A stretch of 64,000 nt of DNA, from NCBI GenBank assembly GCA_001599595.1, contig BCHH01000003.1:3081151-3145150 (forward strand). Reading direction: 5' to 3'. The notes beneath the pieces were generated by a model. That model was given only the letters and a program-made list of their open reading frames with translations. It had not been told where the DNA came from and made no database searches. This document shows positions 34,323-45,940 of the stretch, one piece after another. Numbering within the stretch: position 1 is the first letter of the stretch; every line of letters begins with the position of its first letter. The position numbers were made by a program, and so were the translations under genes. Origin of the DNA: Beverwykella pulmonaria (taxonomy: Eukaryota; Ascomycota; Dothideomycetes; Pleosporales; Melanommataceae).

Positions 34323-36300
34323 ATGACGTTATCGAGTGACTTCCGGAAGTCGTACCTTAGCTTCATCAATTATCCTGAGAACCTCATCCCAAAAGGAACC
34401 TCCACATATCGCTCTACCTTGATATCATACAAAGAACGTCTTGATGTTGCCGAGTCGGCCCTCTGCCTTGTTGATGGGAGAGACAATGTTAGCAAAGATT
34501 TCGAAGTACCCATCAGAGACCTCTCCACGGCCTCGGGCAAAGGTGAGACAGTTCTATCGCATGCGTACTCTTTGCTAACACGAATAGACCTCGAAAAAAA
34601 GAATCTACATTCACCCAACGAATTAACCCAATGGATTGGGGCTATGGTTTCCGCCGACCCAGCCAACGCTGGCCATAAGCTTGTCACAATTTCGAAGAGA
34701 GATCCCAAGTGCCGATTTATGTAGGAACCATTTTATTTGCCCTAAACTCCAGATCTGATTTCGCGTTAGATATATATATGCCGAGAACTCACGGGATCAG
34801 CTAAAGATCACACGAAGTAGTCTCACTCAGCTCCTCACTTTTCACCAGGTCATGCCTGTCTACCTGGACTTCATTCTAGTCTTTGGTGCACAAAGTGATC
34901 CAAAAGACCTTCGATTCAGTGGGTTTCGTGAACAGACCATGATGCGGGATCCTCCCCGTGGCCCAGCCATGCCCGACTTGAACCGCAGCGGAAGGCATTT
35001 CCAGCTGTGCTACAATCTCAAAGGCGTGACATCGAAGAAGAAAAGTGACGAGAACATCAAACTCGATGAGTGGTCTATCCGTCAAGCCGCTGTTTACCAC
35101 CAATTTGACATCATTTACGGCACTACGCTGTGGATAGTCACCAAGGGACGCCTCGATATTCAACAGCGTTACAAAGACTTGACTGGATCAAATGGACGTC
35201 CAGAAGACAAGTCCTTTGGCACACGCGAAGATTGCTTCCGATCCAGCCTTGCCGCTCATCTCTTATATTGCCATTGGTCTACAGAGGATTGGCGTTGGTA
35301 TATTCGCTGGCTAGAAAGTGTCATCGACGCAGAGGTGAGCATCAGACTCGTCGTACTTCGAATTCCAGGCTAAATACGACCTAGAGCTCCATGGCTGTGT
35401 ATGGCCCAAGAGGCCCCGGTTATGCGCACAAACAATATCAGCCCTATCACATTCAGGATCTACAGTACTGGCAGGAAAAAACTAATGAGGCTGTCATGGT
35501 CATGGAAGCCAACGTAGAAGTAATAAAGGCCCTACGAAGATTCTACATGAACCTGCAAGAGCATAAGGACTTCCCCAATAGCATCAAAGATGATTGCAAT
35601 GACGATATAGCAACTTTCGTCGCTCATCTAGACGAAATTATCGATGATTTTGGCATGCAGACATCCCGCACAAAGCTGCTCGCCAAAATCATTAGCGATC
35701 GGAAGGAGCTCGTCCTCCAACACCTGCAAGGACAGGCTGCAGAGCGAACCGAGCAACTGAACATGAACTTAGAAAAAGAGGCTATTGTTATGCGTATCGT
35801 CACAATAGTCACGTTAATCTATCTCCCCGCGACCTTTGTTTCGGTGAGTCTCTGTTTCATCCATTGCTTTATGAGGCTGACAATTGCACCAGACCTTCTT
35901 CAGTACAGATGTTATTAAATACCAGAACCAAGGCGACAGCAGTAATGGATCCTTTTCGCCAGTCGCTCTCAGGAGGTGGCTCCAGGTCACTCTTCCATTG
36001 ACGGCTATCACCCTTGTAGTAGCATGGCGAGCCTACCGAATTCAAGAATCAAGAAGGCGCGCTAAGCACGGACTCAGTGGATCAAAGAATCAGTCCAAGC
36101 AAGACATGTCGGTGGGCGAGGCTCAGTCATCGCAGGAACCTAAACGGCAAATCACAGACCCTTCCCAGCGACACTCAAGATGGCAGCCAGTACAACAAAT
36201 TTTGAAAGGTGCAAAGCTGAACGGTATCGTGTCGAGATCATCCTGGCGTAAACCCCCAACACTGCCTGTACATCAGAGCTCACACAAAGCGACCAAATGA
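34323..36300 (+). CDS. CorA-like transporter-domain membrane protein (609 aa)
   Basis: A fungal CorA-like protein with a large N-terminal cytosolic part, a coiled-coil stalk and two C-terminal transmembrane segments. Exons: 34323-34720, 34770-35334, 35385-35843, 35893-36300; introns 49, 50 and 49 bp. The N-terminal part includes SYLSFINYPENLIPKGTSTY and the spliced CRFIYIYAENSRDQLKIT. The middle reads YGTTLWIVTKGRLDIQQRYK and EDCFRSSLAAHLLYCHWSTE. The stalk spans about residues 330-450. TM1 is IVMRIVTIVTLIYLPATFVS (about 455-474) and TM2 is LQVTLPLTAITLVVAWRAYR (about 500-520). The GMN motif that forms the pore entrance in true CorA magnesium channels is replaced by TFFSTDVIKYQ, so ion transport is unproven. 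The tail is basic. A GTG six bases earlier was not taken as the start. Confidence 0.82.
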
Positions 36301-37210
36301 TGACACATTTCGTCACATGCTGGATTGGAGCCGCCCACTTTCTCAAGTGTGGGGGCGGGCGGCTGGGAATTCTGACGCACTATAATCGAAGCAAAGAGTA
36401 TATCTTGCTCCCAGTTCCCAGCCTTGTTGCCTGATGAAGCATGCACACCTTGCCACCACCACCGCACGGGGGCTGCCACAGCCCTCTTTTTGATCACCAG
36501 CCATACACCCCCTCCCATGAATGAATGAGGTCTGCCGTCAGTCCGCCTTCCATACAGATCTTCAGTTTTCCATACAAATTCTGTCTGTGCGGTGGCGCGT
36601 CACTCGTTCATTCATGAGAGGGGGCTGTATTGGTTGTCGGTGCTCAGCTGATGCAACCAGCCGAAATTGTTGCACGCTGCAGGCTCCCGTTTGTGCCTGC
36701 TTTTCCGTCTCCAGGCCCTCGAGCCGGAAAGGCCCCGCGCTACCAGTGTAGTTGAGAATCGTTCCTAGATCATAGAACAGCTTGCACTCTAAATCAGCCT
36801 TTATCTACGCTTTGGTCTCGAGTCTAAGTTACAGTGCGAGGCCATTTTCTGCACACATATACCGTACTTCTATCCCTACAGTGGCTTGTTGGAAAGCGAT
36901 TGGGTCAGCTTTTCAAGCCACAGGGCACGGAACGGTCAGTGCTTAGCCATGTTAATCCTGTGAGACCTATTTGAGTGGTTGCCCCGCCCCGCCCTGCGTC
37001 GATGTTCATGAGGCTCTGTGATGTTGAAACAAACTCCCTTCCTCTCTTCAGCCTCGAGGTTTTTGGATCCAACCATCCTCGCACAAACACGTCAAATACC
37101 GACCAACAGCCACCAATCACCCACGTGCGACATATCGCAGAGGCTCCATCGGCGCATCGGCTTCCTATGGGATACGCGACCGCAATAGCTGTCATTGGAT
37201 CCACGTCGCG
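36301..37210. other. intergenic with a long imperfect inverted repeat
   Basis: About 900 bp between the CorA-like gene and the kinase gene. It contains the inverted repeat at 36503-36630 (listed separately). A 189-codon minus-strand frame (36905-37474) overlaps the kinase start on the other strand and is rejected. Confidence 0.4.
36503..36630. repeat. imperfect inverted repeat, about 25-bp arms
   Basis: The left arm (36503-36528) reads ATACACCCCCTCCCATGAAT then GAATGA, and the right arm (36608-36630) is its near reverse complement (TCATTCATGAGAGGGGGCTG then TAT). About 80 bases lie between. The arms could form a stable hairpin or be the ends of a short non-autonomous element. Confidence 0.55.
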
Positions 37211-40200
37211 ATGGGTGATTCGATGCAAGGGCGACAACCATTCGCGAGCATACAAGACGAGTTCAAAACCAGGCTGAAGGAGGAATGGACACGCCCAGTG
37301 GCTTGCCAGCGACAATGCGAAACCCGCGAACCACCCCAACCATGCGAATGTCCGCGACATTTCATTCACGTCGCCAAGCTCGAAGCCTGGATGAACCGGC
37401 AGGACTCGCAAGACTCGCCCAATACGAAGGCGGGCCGCCTTCTTGCCGAGCTTCATGATAAAATCAAACACCACTCAGCGTTTGGGCTGCCTCTCGATCA
37501 TCGAACCATCTTCACCGGCCAGCATGGTTGTACCTTAGTCTTCAGTATTTTGCTCGCGCAAGACCGCGGGGAACTCATAGACCTTTTTCACGGCGCGAAC
37601 ATGTACGACAAATTCCTGGAGCTACCAAACGCGCGTCACCTGCAATTGCGAGCGAAACTTCGAGAGAAACAGATTCTTGAAGCTGATATCGATGATATAA
37701 TTCAAACATTTGAAAAAGAGAAATGGGCTTACTGTTCACCTCTGAGTCATTTCAGGCTTGACATGGGCGCAGATTTCGGAGAGAGCAAGATGATCATGCC
37801 ATTTTGCAAGCATTCCAGAGTGAACGATAAAGGAGGCACAGCATCCGTCTCCTGGGTTGCTGTCCAACAGGATCTCATCGACGACGAGAAACTTCGAGAT
37901 GCGCTCCGAACGTCTTTATACAAGGATGATGAATTTGGATGGGTGAGCACTACCACCCTTGACAAATTCTTGACGAATCGCTAATTAATTCTTTAGTGTT
38001 ACCAAATGGCATTGAAATCATATCCGGAGAATAACAAAGCAATATTTGATTGGGAAAAGGAAGCCTTCTCGGGGCTGAAAAACGACCCTGACATTCCTAT
38101 TGTGCGCTACCTGGGGTGTTACACGCATGACGATGGCACAAAGGGAAAGACCTACAACCTACTGCTGGATTTCGGTGAGCTTGACCTCGACGAATACTTC
38201 GCAGACATGACCAATGTCGCTCCAGTGATGGCACCTGAAATCATCCGCTTTTGGGAATCCCTCTTTAAAGTTGCCACCGCCATTGAACGGGTCCATAATC
38301 TCCGGATCCCTTATAGAAGGCAGGTCAAGGAGTATAGCGGGTGAGAACATTCATCCTCCTTCACTAACCTTGAGCTTAGCTTACTGTGTTAGATGGCATG
38401 CTGATATTAAACCGGACAATATCCTTCGCGTTCATGGAGAGTTCAAGCTAGCCGATTTTGGTTTCTCAAAATTTTACGAGAAGAAAGACAGAAGTAAAAT
38501 ACCTATGCAGTATATTGAAGGGGGCACTGACACTTATGGTAAGTGAGAAGATATTCTGTCAAGCAAAAAACATGACCTAACTTAAAAGACGAAGGCGCCC
38601 CAGAATTCGCTCGTATGAAGATTTCAGGAACTCGATCAGAAGTCACCCAGTCTATTGATACATGGTCCTTTGGCTGCGTTCTATCTGTTGCTGCAACCTG
38701 GGTCGTACTGGGATTTCAAGGCATCCGGCAATACAGAAAGCTGAGGGAGATGGCTTTGGGCACCAAGACACCAGATGGTAGGATCACTGACCGCTTCCAT
38801 GACTGCGACGTAGTTCTGCCTGAAGTCAAGCGCTGGCATAACTTCCTCCGAGGTCATCTGCGGGCAGCCGATACAACTACACCCCTTGTCCTCGACCTCA
38901 TCGAGCTTCACATGCTACAGAAGGATACTCGAGACCGTTACGAGTTCAAAGTTCTGTGCAGTGAGCTGGCAAAGATTATCAAGAACGCTACTCGAGATAC
39001 TGACGACCTGCCTATCAACTCTCGAGACACCGACGATACCGTAAAACGAGCCCTGCTGGCTATGGAGAATGAAGCCCAGCAAAGTAGAGCTTCTGGTTCT
39101 GGAACGACGTCGCGAAATGCGGAGAAAAACACCTGGCGTGTGCCGGCCGATCCCTCTCAGCGTGCCACAATGCGCTTCCAGAAAGAATCTGTCCTGCACA
39201 ATATCCCGATCGCAGAGACGCCATATCGCAAAGAGTTATTGGAAAAAGATCTAGATGAAAGTTCTGTCTTCGAAGAGGAACCTGATCCATCGACCGCGAA
39301 TCGCCATGTTGGCGCCACTACAGATAGCCCTATCGACGCAAACCCGCCTCCAGATTTGATCATTGTAACTTCCAGACAAGCAACTCCGCGAAGCCCGCAT
39401 ATCTCCCCAAATAGACTGCCTCCCACAACAAAGCACAGTCCACCGGCAACTGAGGTAGGACTCCCTCCTTTGCTTAAGGAGCCGCAACGCCGAAGTGCCT
39501 CACCCTCCAAAAGCATTCTCTCAACACCAAGTGGGTCAACCGACAAGCTCCAAGGCCATACTAATCGCGACGAGCTCCATGTCTCTTTTATGCCGACACT
39601 CAACTCTATCCCTGATTCTCCCCGATTGGGTTCTGATCCACTGAGTCGAGACGGTCTTGCATCTCAAGTTATAAAAGAGACTTCTCCCTCAGTAAAGATA
39701 AACCCACCTCCTTGGTCTCACCACCTCTACGACCCTCATCTAGAATCAATGTCCATTAATACAGCCGGAGATACTCAGCAATCGATGACGCCCTTAGACA
39801 TGCCCAATAATACGCTTCGCGAGTCGAGCACGCTCAATGGCTTCCCTCCTTCTGAGAAACTTGATAGCCGAGGTCTTAAACCTATTCCCAATCATCCTGT
39901 TGCATCACCAACCCTAGTGGATTCACCCACGGAACCCACGAAATCCATGAGTCCGATCTCAGCAGAAGATGAAATATGTGACTTCCGGTATAGCCCCACT
40001 ACGACCGCTCTTCCGAACAATGCGCTACCTCCTTCTGTAGTAGTTACAAACACAGATAGTAATGGGGCATCTGGCACCAGCGCGGACACCTTAGACGAGG
40101 AACCAAAGCAAACAGGAAATGGAAAGCAAGCTGTACCAAATGACGAGCCCGCTCAATCACCTAGAGTGGAGAAATCGAAACTCGAGCCTCTTATTTTGCC

Positions 40201-41357
40201 GGATCACGTTTATGGTCTTCCATGGGACATTTGCAGCACTCGCAAGGATCTCGACAGCAACGAGCCGAAGAAAACAATGGCGAAGTTTGGCGCTAGGCTC
40301 AAAGGGTTTGTGGGTATGGAGCAACAAAAGCCTGACCCGTTTTTCAAACAATACATCCACGACCGAGATTTAGTAAGTAATTGATCGAGCTTTCAAAATT
40401 CTTGGGGTCTAATGCTTTCTAGGTGTTCGTAATCGACAACGGTAGCACAATGGTTGAGCATTGGCCTATAGCAACTTTTGTCGCGGAAACACTTGCAAAG
40501 CGGGTAGCCGGTCTCGATCCGAACGGTATTGACCTCAAATTCACGATTAGTGGTCACACATTAAATAAATCCAATCTCAAAGGAGAGGATGGGAGAAGGA
40601 GGTTCAAGGAAGCACTCAAAGATGCGCGCCCGAAGCAACCACTCAGCGAAGACTTCTTTGCTGCAACTGACATGAATCATGTCTTTGATGACATCTTCCG
40701 CGAATGGTGGGACCCAACGAAGAGCAAACACCAGGCGACCACACTACTTGTGCTGACCGACGGTATTTGGAAAGGAACCAACCCACCCGATGCGATTGAT
40801 AGGACGATCGTAGAATTCGCCAAGCGCGTTCAAGAAGACCGACGGTTTGGTTCCCGTCATTTTACCATCGGCTTTGTGAGATTCGGTGTAGAGGGCAAAG
40901 AAAGGCTAAAGAAACTCGATGACGAGCTTTGCGAGAGAAGAGGGCTTGAGTAAGTCTCATCAATTGACAACACAATTTACATGCTGGCCCTAACAGTATT
41001 TTCCGTAGGGACATCATTGATGAATCTTCATGGAAAGCCAAAGTCCGCAAGATGCTCCTCGTTAGTGTTGACTCTTACCAAGACCAATTTGGCATAGATT
41101 TCGACAATACCACCCAGTATGACCCGGAAGAACTCAATGCACTCTTTGAGAACTTTAATAATAATAAAATCCTCCTGAGTGCCCAGTCTATGACGCCTGA
41201 ACTTTCTCGCAATTCGAGTCGCGATTCCAGCTTCGACATTTCACGTCAAAGAACAGACGTCAGCAGTAAGAGTGCTACATCTGCTACCCCCAGCGGGAAG
41301 TCAAAGAATCGATTCTCCAGACACTTTTTGCCAGCAAGGGGAAATTCTGACCTTTAG
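37211..41357 (+). CDS. protein kinase fused to a von Willebrand A-like domain (1293 aa)
   Basis: A large signalling protein. Exons: 37211-37942, 37997-38340, 38393-38538, 38589-40372, 40423-40949, 41009-41357; introns 54, 52, 50, 50 and 59 bp, total 1294 codons. The kinase domain covers about residues 210-480: a Gly-containing loop (NDKGGTASVSW), Lys251 in MALKSY, the catalytic loop HADIKPDN (361-368, Asp363), DFG at 380-382 and APE at 411-413. All catalytic residues are present, so it is likely active on Ser/Thr. Introns 2 and 3 fall just before the catalytic loop and inside the activation loop. A long Ser/Pro-rich disordered linker (about 540-980) follows. The vWA-like domain starts near 1000 with VFVIDNGSTM, then ATDMNHVF and LLVLTDGIW. 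Its metal site is DNGST rather than the usual DxSxS. The N-terminal region before the kinase has a Cys-rich segment (CQRQCETREPPQPCECP). Confidence 0.85.
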
Positions 41358-41897
41358 TCTTCGTCTCCATTGCCAACAGAGTTATCATTCACTCAATTCC
41401 GCTCTTTATCGGGAATACCGTAAATATCTATTATGTTCGGTGAGACGATACTTTTTGTACAAAGCGTCGCAATCTGGTTCTTATGTTGGCGTAGGGAATT
41501 TGGAATGGTCTTGAGATACCCTATGGGCCGGATAATGGATAGTGCTTTGGGTTCGTTGTCTTGTATTACTAGTAGAATTAGAGGTAATTGCATTGGGATT
41601 CTGGGCATATACCAAAAATTATTGCGGGCAGAGACTTTGTAGTACTTAGAAAAGCTTGAAACGTTTCATTGCTGATACCTATCAATTGATCGCACCCCAT
41701 GTAGGCGGGGCTCTAAGATTCGACCAATGCTAACTTCATGTATCATAGCGTCATGGTTCTTGGCTTATCACCTTCCTCATTGGAAACGTCCCCTCACTTA
41801 ACCGTATTCGTCATCCGGTCATTATCATTGCTCTCGAACATTTAAAGCATTGCTTTTACCACTAGAATCCTATTTTTCAATTGATTTGTTTGCAATT
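41358..41897. other. intergenic, promoter of the aminotransferase-fold gene
   Basis: 540 bp between the kinase stop and the next ATG. It contains a pyrimidine-rich leader before 41898 and no gene. Confidence 0.4.
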
Positions 41898-43235
41898 ATG
41901 CCAGGAACATTCGACATCGCCACCGTCCGCGAGCGGTTCCCCGCGTTGAAGGAGGATCAAGTGTACCTCGATAATGCAGGCGGGAGTCAAATACTCGGGG
42001 ATGTCGTCGACTCGTAAGATATTCCTCCTGCCATTTTGATACGTTATGTTGATGTATATATCAGAATCACAGAGTATTACACAAAGAACAACGTGCAGCT
42101 AGGAGCTTCCTATCGTATCGGCCAGATCTCCACATCGAAGTACAATGAAGGATACAAAGCTGTTGCCAATTACATGAACGCATCGCCAGATGAAATCGGT
42201 ATTATGTCTCATCAAATTCGTTGTGCGGCTAATTGACGCGATATATTGCAGTTCTAGGATCTTCAACAACCCAACTCTTCGTCAACCTTGCCGGAGCCCT
42301 CCAATTCAACGAGGGCGACGAGATCATCGTCTCAAAGCTAGAACACGAGACGAACGTCAAACCGTGGCTGCTCATGGCAGACCGCTTGAAGCTGACAGTG
42401 AAATGGTGGGTATCAGAGAAGCCTGAACTCAAACTGACGCCCGAAAACCTCAAACCACTTCTCTCAACAAAGGTGAAGTTCGTGGCATGCACTCATGTGT
42501 CTAATATACTGGGCACGATCCACGATGTGAAGGCGCTCGCGGATGCGGTGCATGAGGTCGGTGCACTGTTTTGCGTTGATGGTGTAAGTTTTGCTCCGCA
42601 TCGGAAGGTTGATGTGCAGGCTTTTGGGGTGGATTTTTATGCGTTTTCGTGGTACAAGGTATGCTTCCCCCTCGTTCTCGCTCTCAGGATAGTTTCTGAT
42701 GGTGTTGAAATAGGTCTACGCTCCCCACATCTCGGTGCTATACGCGAGCACCTCCGCGCAGCAGCATATCAAGTCCCTCGCCCACTATTTCAACCCTTCC
42801 AAAACAATACAGGACAAACTCGGGCTCGCGGGGTCAAACTACGAGGCTACGCAGGCGCTTCCCGCCGCCATCTCATATCTCGACGGCGCATTTGACGCTA
42901 TCGAGGAACATGAGGGCAAGCTGCAAAAGATCCTGCTCGACTTCCTCAACTCTCGTAAGGATGTGACGATCCATGGATCCACGAGCTCGGACGCGACTAT
43001 CCGTGTTCCGACTGTTTCGTTCACAGTGGAGGGGGCAAACTCAAGGAGCATTGTGGAGGATGCGGAGAGGATTTCGAACTTTGGGTTTAGGTGGGGACAT
43101 TTTTATTCGAAGAGGTTGTGCGATGAGGTGCTCGGGTTGGGCCCTGAGGGCGTGACGAGGGTTAGTATGGTGCACTATAACTCTGAGGAGGAGATTTATG
43201 GGCTTGTTGAGGTACTGAAAAGGGTTCTGCCATAG
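41898..43235 (+). CDS. class V aminotransferase-fold PLP enzyme, cysteine desulfurase-like (392 aa)
   Basis: A PLP-dependent fold-type I enzyme of the aminotransferase class V/cysteine desulfurase-like group. Exons: 41898-42013, 42065-42198, 42252-42658, 42714-43235; introns 51, 53 and 55 bp, total 393 codons. The N-terminus reads FPALKEDQVYLDNAGGSQIL, typical of the group. Further motifs are VLGSSTTQLFVNLAGAL, EHETNVKPWLLMADR, CTHVSNILGTIHDVK, LFCVDGVSFAPHRKVD and FYAFSWYKVYAPHISVLYAS. Lys219 of SWYK should bind PLP; its codon is the last of exon 3. The C-terminal domain ends FYSKRLCDEVLGL...VRVSMVHYNSEEEI-like. Sulfur transfer versus lyase or kynureninase-like activity cannot be decided; no catalytic-cysteine loop typical of IscS/Nfs1 was seen, so housekeeping Fe-S assembly is unlikely. 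Confidence 0.88.
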
Positions 43236-43444
43236 TCGCCTTATACAAATTTTTTCTCAGGTCCGTCGGACTCTCTGTTAGCAAATTCACTCTCTTCATT
43301 TCAAACCTTTAATTTTTTTTTATTGTCTCTTCTTTTGGCTATATAAGGTTCACTTTCTACAGTCAACGCCTGACAAAAACTCCTCCATTCTCCTTATAAC
43401 ATCAATTCCGAACTCCTGTCAACAAATCCTTGCTCCACTAGCCA

Positions 43445-43624
43445 ATGCCACCCACCAACAACAGTCCTTCCACATCAAGCTTTGGCACCTACGAACACGA
43501 CTGTAATTTCTTACTCATTTGGGATGGGATGTGTTGGAGACGTGGCTTGGGGAGGGGAATGAAGTGCTTGCGAGGATTGACTGTAATCGCGGCCTTGGTC
43601 GTACACCTGGCTAGTAAGTAGTAA
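43445..43624 (+). CDS. possible small ORF (59 aa), weak
   Basis: The 59-codon frame begins at an ATG set in good context (GCCAATGCC), about 100 bases after a TATATAAGG box and a CT/AC-rich leader. The product has a Ser/Thr/Asn-rich start and a hydrophobic Cys-containing end (LRGLTVIAALVVHLAS). It has no recognised family. It may instead be the first exon of a broken gene. Confidence 0.2.
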
Positions 43625-44622
43625 GTCAGTCCCCCAACTTTCTACAACATGCCACCCTCTCTTCTCAAACCTTTACAACTAACCACAATCCACCACAGCA
43701 CTTTCCGAATCCAGCACTCCCCTTCCTTCGCATCGCCACTTTGCCGCGCACTCCACAACAGTTCAAAGGCTCGTTCATCGCTTGGGACATGGGAGGGGAC
43801 CTCAAGAAGAGCGAGAATACGTGGCCTGTTAGGGGACATTTTGGATATGACCGTGTTGCCGGCTATTGTTAACTTTTGTAAATAGGGGTTGGCGAATCAC
43901 GGGGTGGAGAGCGGGAAGTATAAGTTTGTTAGTGGGATTTAGGGGGAGGGTGGGACGTGGGTGAATGAGAGGTTAGTAATTTCACGGCTATTCAACAACC
44001 AAGCGATAGGAAAATACTGGAGAGCTGCGCTAGCGGTTATATTTGCGTGGCCAGGTAGACGAATTAGAATGCCGCGATTGACAGACAGTAAGTGCAATCA
44101 TCCAAGGATTGATAACTATGTATGTGGATAAGATTTATGGCAAAGCTCTCAAAAGAGCATAACCCCGTTATGATTTAGATACCATGGCATGTGGCCCAAT
44201 CAAGAATCTCAGAAAGGTTGATATGGGTGGTAAGGTCTCAAAGAGAAGTGCTCGGTTATTTTAGGGTCCGAAGTGATTTTCCATTTTCTGAGCCATCAGC
44301 TACTGAAGCTGTTGTGGTGCCGGAATCTACTGAGATACTACAAGGTCGACCAGCTGAACTGCCACACTATTTCACTAAGCTTTTCGTCGAAGCCCGCCGT
44401 CTTATATTCCTATATACTGATTCTGGATATAACGTCAAGCTTATCATGCAATGTACACCTCGTAGAACTGACCACACTTGAGAAACTTGTCTTGAGGCTT
44501 GATCTGGAAGACAGGGGTCATGTTGGCCACTGCGAAGGTAGATATGATGAGGACGAGAACTTTCATTATAGATGTCACAGGCTCTTGTGTTTAGTAAGTC
44601 GGAAACTAGGTTGCGTGAGAAA

Positions 44623-44685
44623 TGTACAGCTGATATATATATGACAGACTGATTATTCAGTGGCATATCCACATGACGGTATGGG
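44623..44685 (+). repeat. dispersed repeat, copy 1
   Basis: The stretch beginning TGTACAGCTGATATATATAT and ending TGGCATATCCACATG matches copy 2 at 46399-46461 in the same orientation, with a handful of substitutions. The two copies flank the DJ-1/PfpI gene. Confidence 0.65.
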
Positions 44686-45244
44686 TTTACAAACACCGAT
44701 ATTTACAATTACTGCACTTGTGTTCCTTCAGTCAACCTCATCCATCTTTTCGGCTCGCGTCTGAATATCCTCCAGTAGATGCACCTACTCAAAACAAGTA
44801 GGCATTTTTAAGGGAAAGAACTTGTTAGATAAGATTCTGATCCGTAAACAAATGAATCAGTAATTCGGCAGTACTCACTAGAGATACGAATCTCACGATA
44901 AAATCTTTCAATTAGATGGCAATCCTAGTTGACAAAAATACTTGTACTAACGTTCACTAGCCGTCTCTAACTAGAAATTGCCAATCTGTTATGTCACTAT
45001 GCCCAAACCAATCCGTTCGCACGACATATCGTGCCCTCCGGCTTCGGTCGGCCCGACTTTTAACTCCACCGGACTTATGCCAAGAGCTCGACGCAACCCC
45101 ACATCACGGCGCGGCTACTAATGCTCTCCCGATCCGCGAATAACTTACATATATACCCCTCTCAACTTAACGATTTATTCCCTCTCAATTGCATATCCCC
45201 AAGAAAACTTCAAATCTAAAAGTCAGACTCTCTATTCATCCACG

Positions 45245-45940
45245 ATGGCACCCGTCTTCTCGGTAGCCGTCCTCATCTACCCCGGTGCCGACATCCTCGA
45301 CTTCAGTGGGCCCCTCGAGATCTACTCCACAAATCCACCTGAGGGCACGCCGCGATCTTTCGTCACAACCACATTCTCCCATCATAATCCCGTCAAGGCG
45401 TCCGCCGCTGCTATGACTTTGGTGCCTGACGCTTCTTTCACAGACGTCGAAGCCAAACTAGACGAGTACGACATCCTTGTCATCCCTGGAGGAATGCCCC
45501 AGGCTCTCGTAGCGTATGTTGAAACGAAGGAAGGGAAAGAGATTGCGGCGTTGATTAAGAAGTTTTCGGAGTTGGAGCCGAGGAAAGAGCAGGGGAGTCG
45601 CTTGTTGCAGTCCGTGTGCACGGGGACGCTTCTGCTCGCTGCTTCGGGGATTTTAGCGAATAGGACGGTGACGACGCATCATATGGGGTACGATTTGCTT
45701 AAACAGATGACTGATAAAGCGGCTGGCGGTGAGTCTAATACCAAAGTCGTGAGGAAGAGATGGGTTGATGCTGGGTCGACGGAGGCTGGAGTGAGGATTA
45801 TTAACGCGGGTGGGGTTAGTAGTGGCCTGGATGCTAGTTTGTGGGTGGTTGAGCAACTCTCAGGGAAAGGGAGTGCAGAATGGACGGCGGAGATTGTGGA
45901 GTTTGAAAGGAGGAAACAGGAGGATGGATGGGGAGTATGA
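45245..45940 (+). CDS. DJ-1/PfpI family protein (231 aa)
   Basis: A cytosolic class I glutamine-amidotransferase-like protein of the DJ-1/PfpI superfamily. Fungal members act as glyoxalase-type or isonitrile-hydratase-like enzymes, or have unknown roles. The N-terminal strand reads VFSVAVLIYPGADILDFSGP, with the conserved Glu25 in GPLEIY. The segment DEYDILVIPGGMPQAL precedes the nucleophile elbow LLQSVCTGTLLLAASGIL, where Cys125 is the likely catalytic residue. TVTTHHMGYDLLKQM and NAGGVSSGLDASLWVVEQLS follow, both typical of the DJ-1/ThiJ-like group. The single exon begins in a good context (CACGATGGC). The GGVSSGLD motif suits isonitrile-hydratase-like proteins, but substrate is a guess. 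Confidence 0.9.
   Translation: MAPVFSVAVLIYPGADILDFSGPLEIYSTNPPEGTPRSFVTTTFSHHNPVKASAAAMTLVPDASFTDVEAKLDEYDILVIPGGMPQALVAYVETKEGKEIAALIKKFSELEPRKEQGSRLLQSVCTGTLLLAASGILANRTVTTHHMGYDLLKQMTDKAAGGESNTKVVRKRWVDAGSTEAGVRIINAGGVSSGLDASLWVVEQLSGKGSAEWTAEIVEFERRKQEDGWGV

Larger units (their letters stand above)
43236..45244. other. 2-kb decayed intergenic region
   Basis: Only degenerate short frames are visible. A TATATAAGG (43340-43348) lies about 100 bases before an ATG at 43445 that opens 59 codons (MPPTNNSPSTSSFGTYEHDC...), with leader-like sequence between. It may be the start of a decayed or orphan gene. Near 44623-44685 lies one copy of a dispersed repeat. Nothing else is recognised. Confidence 0.4.

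Noticed and set aside
36905..37474. 189-codon minus-strand frame
   Set aside because: It overlaps the first exon of the kinase-vWA gene on the opposite strand and shows no domain.
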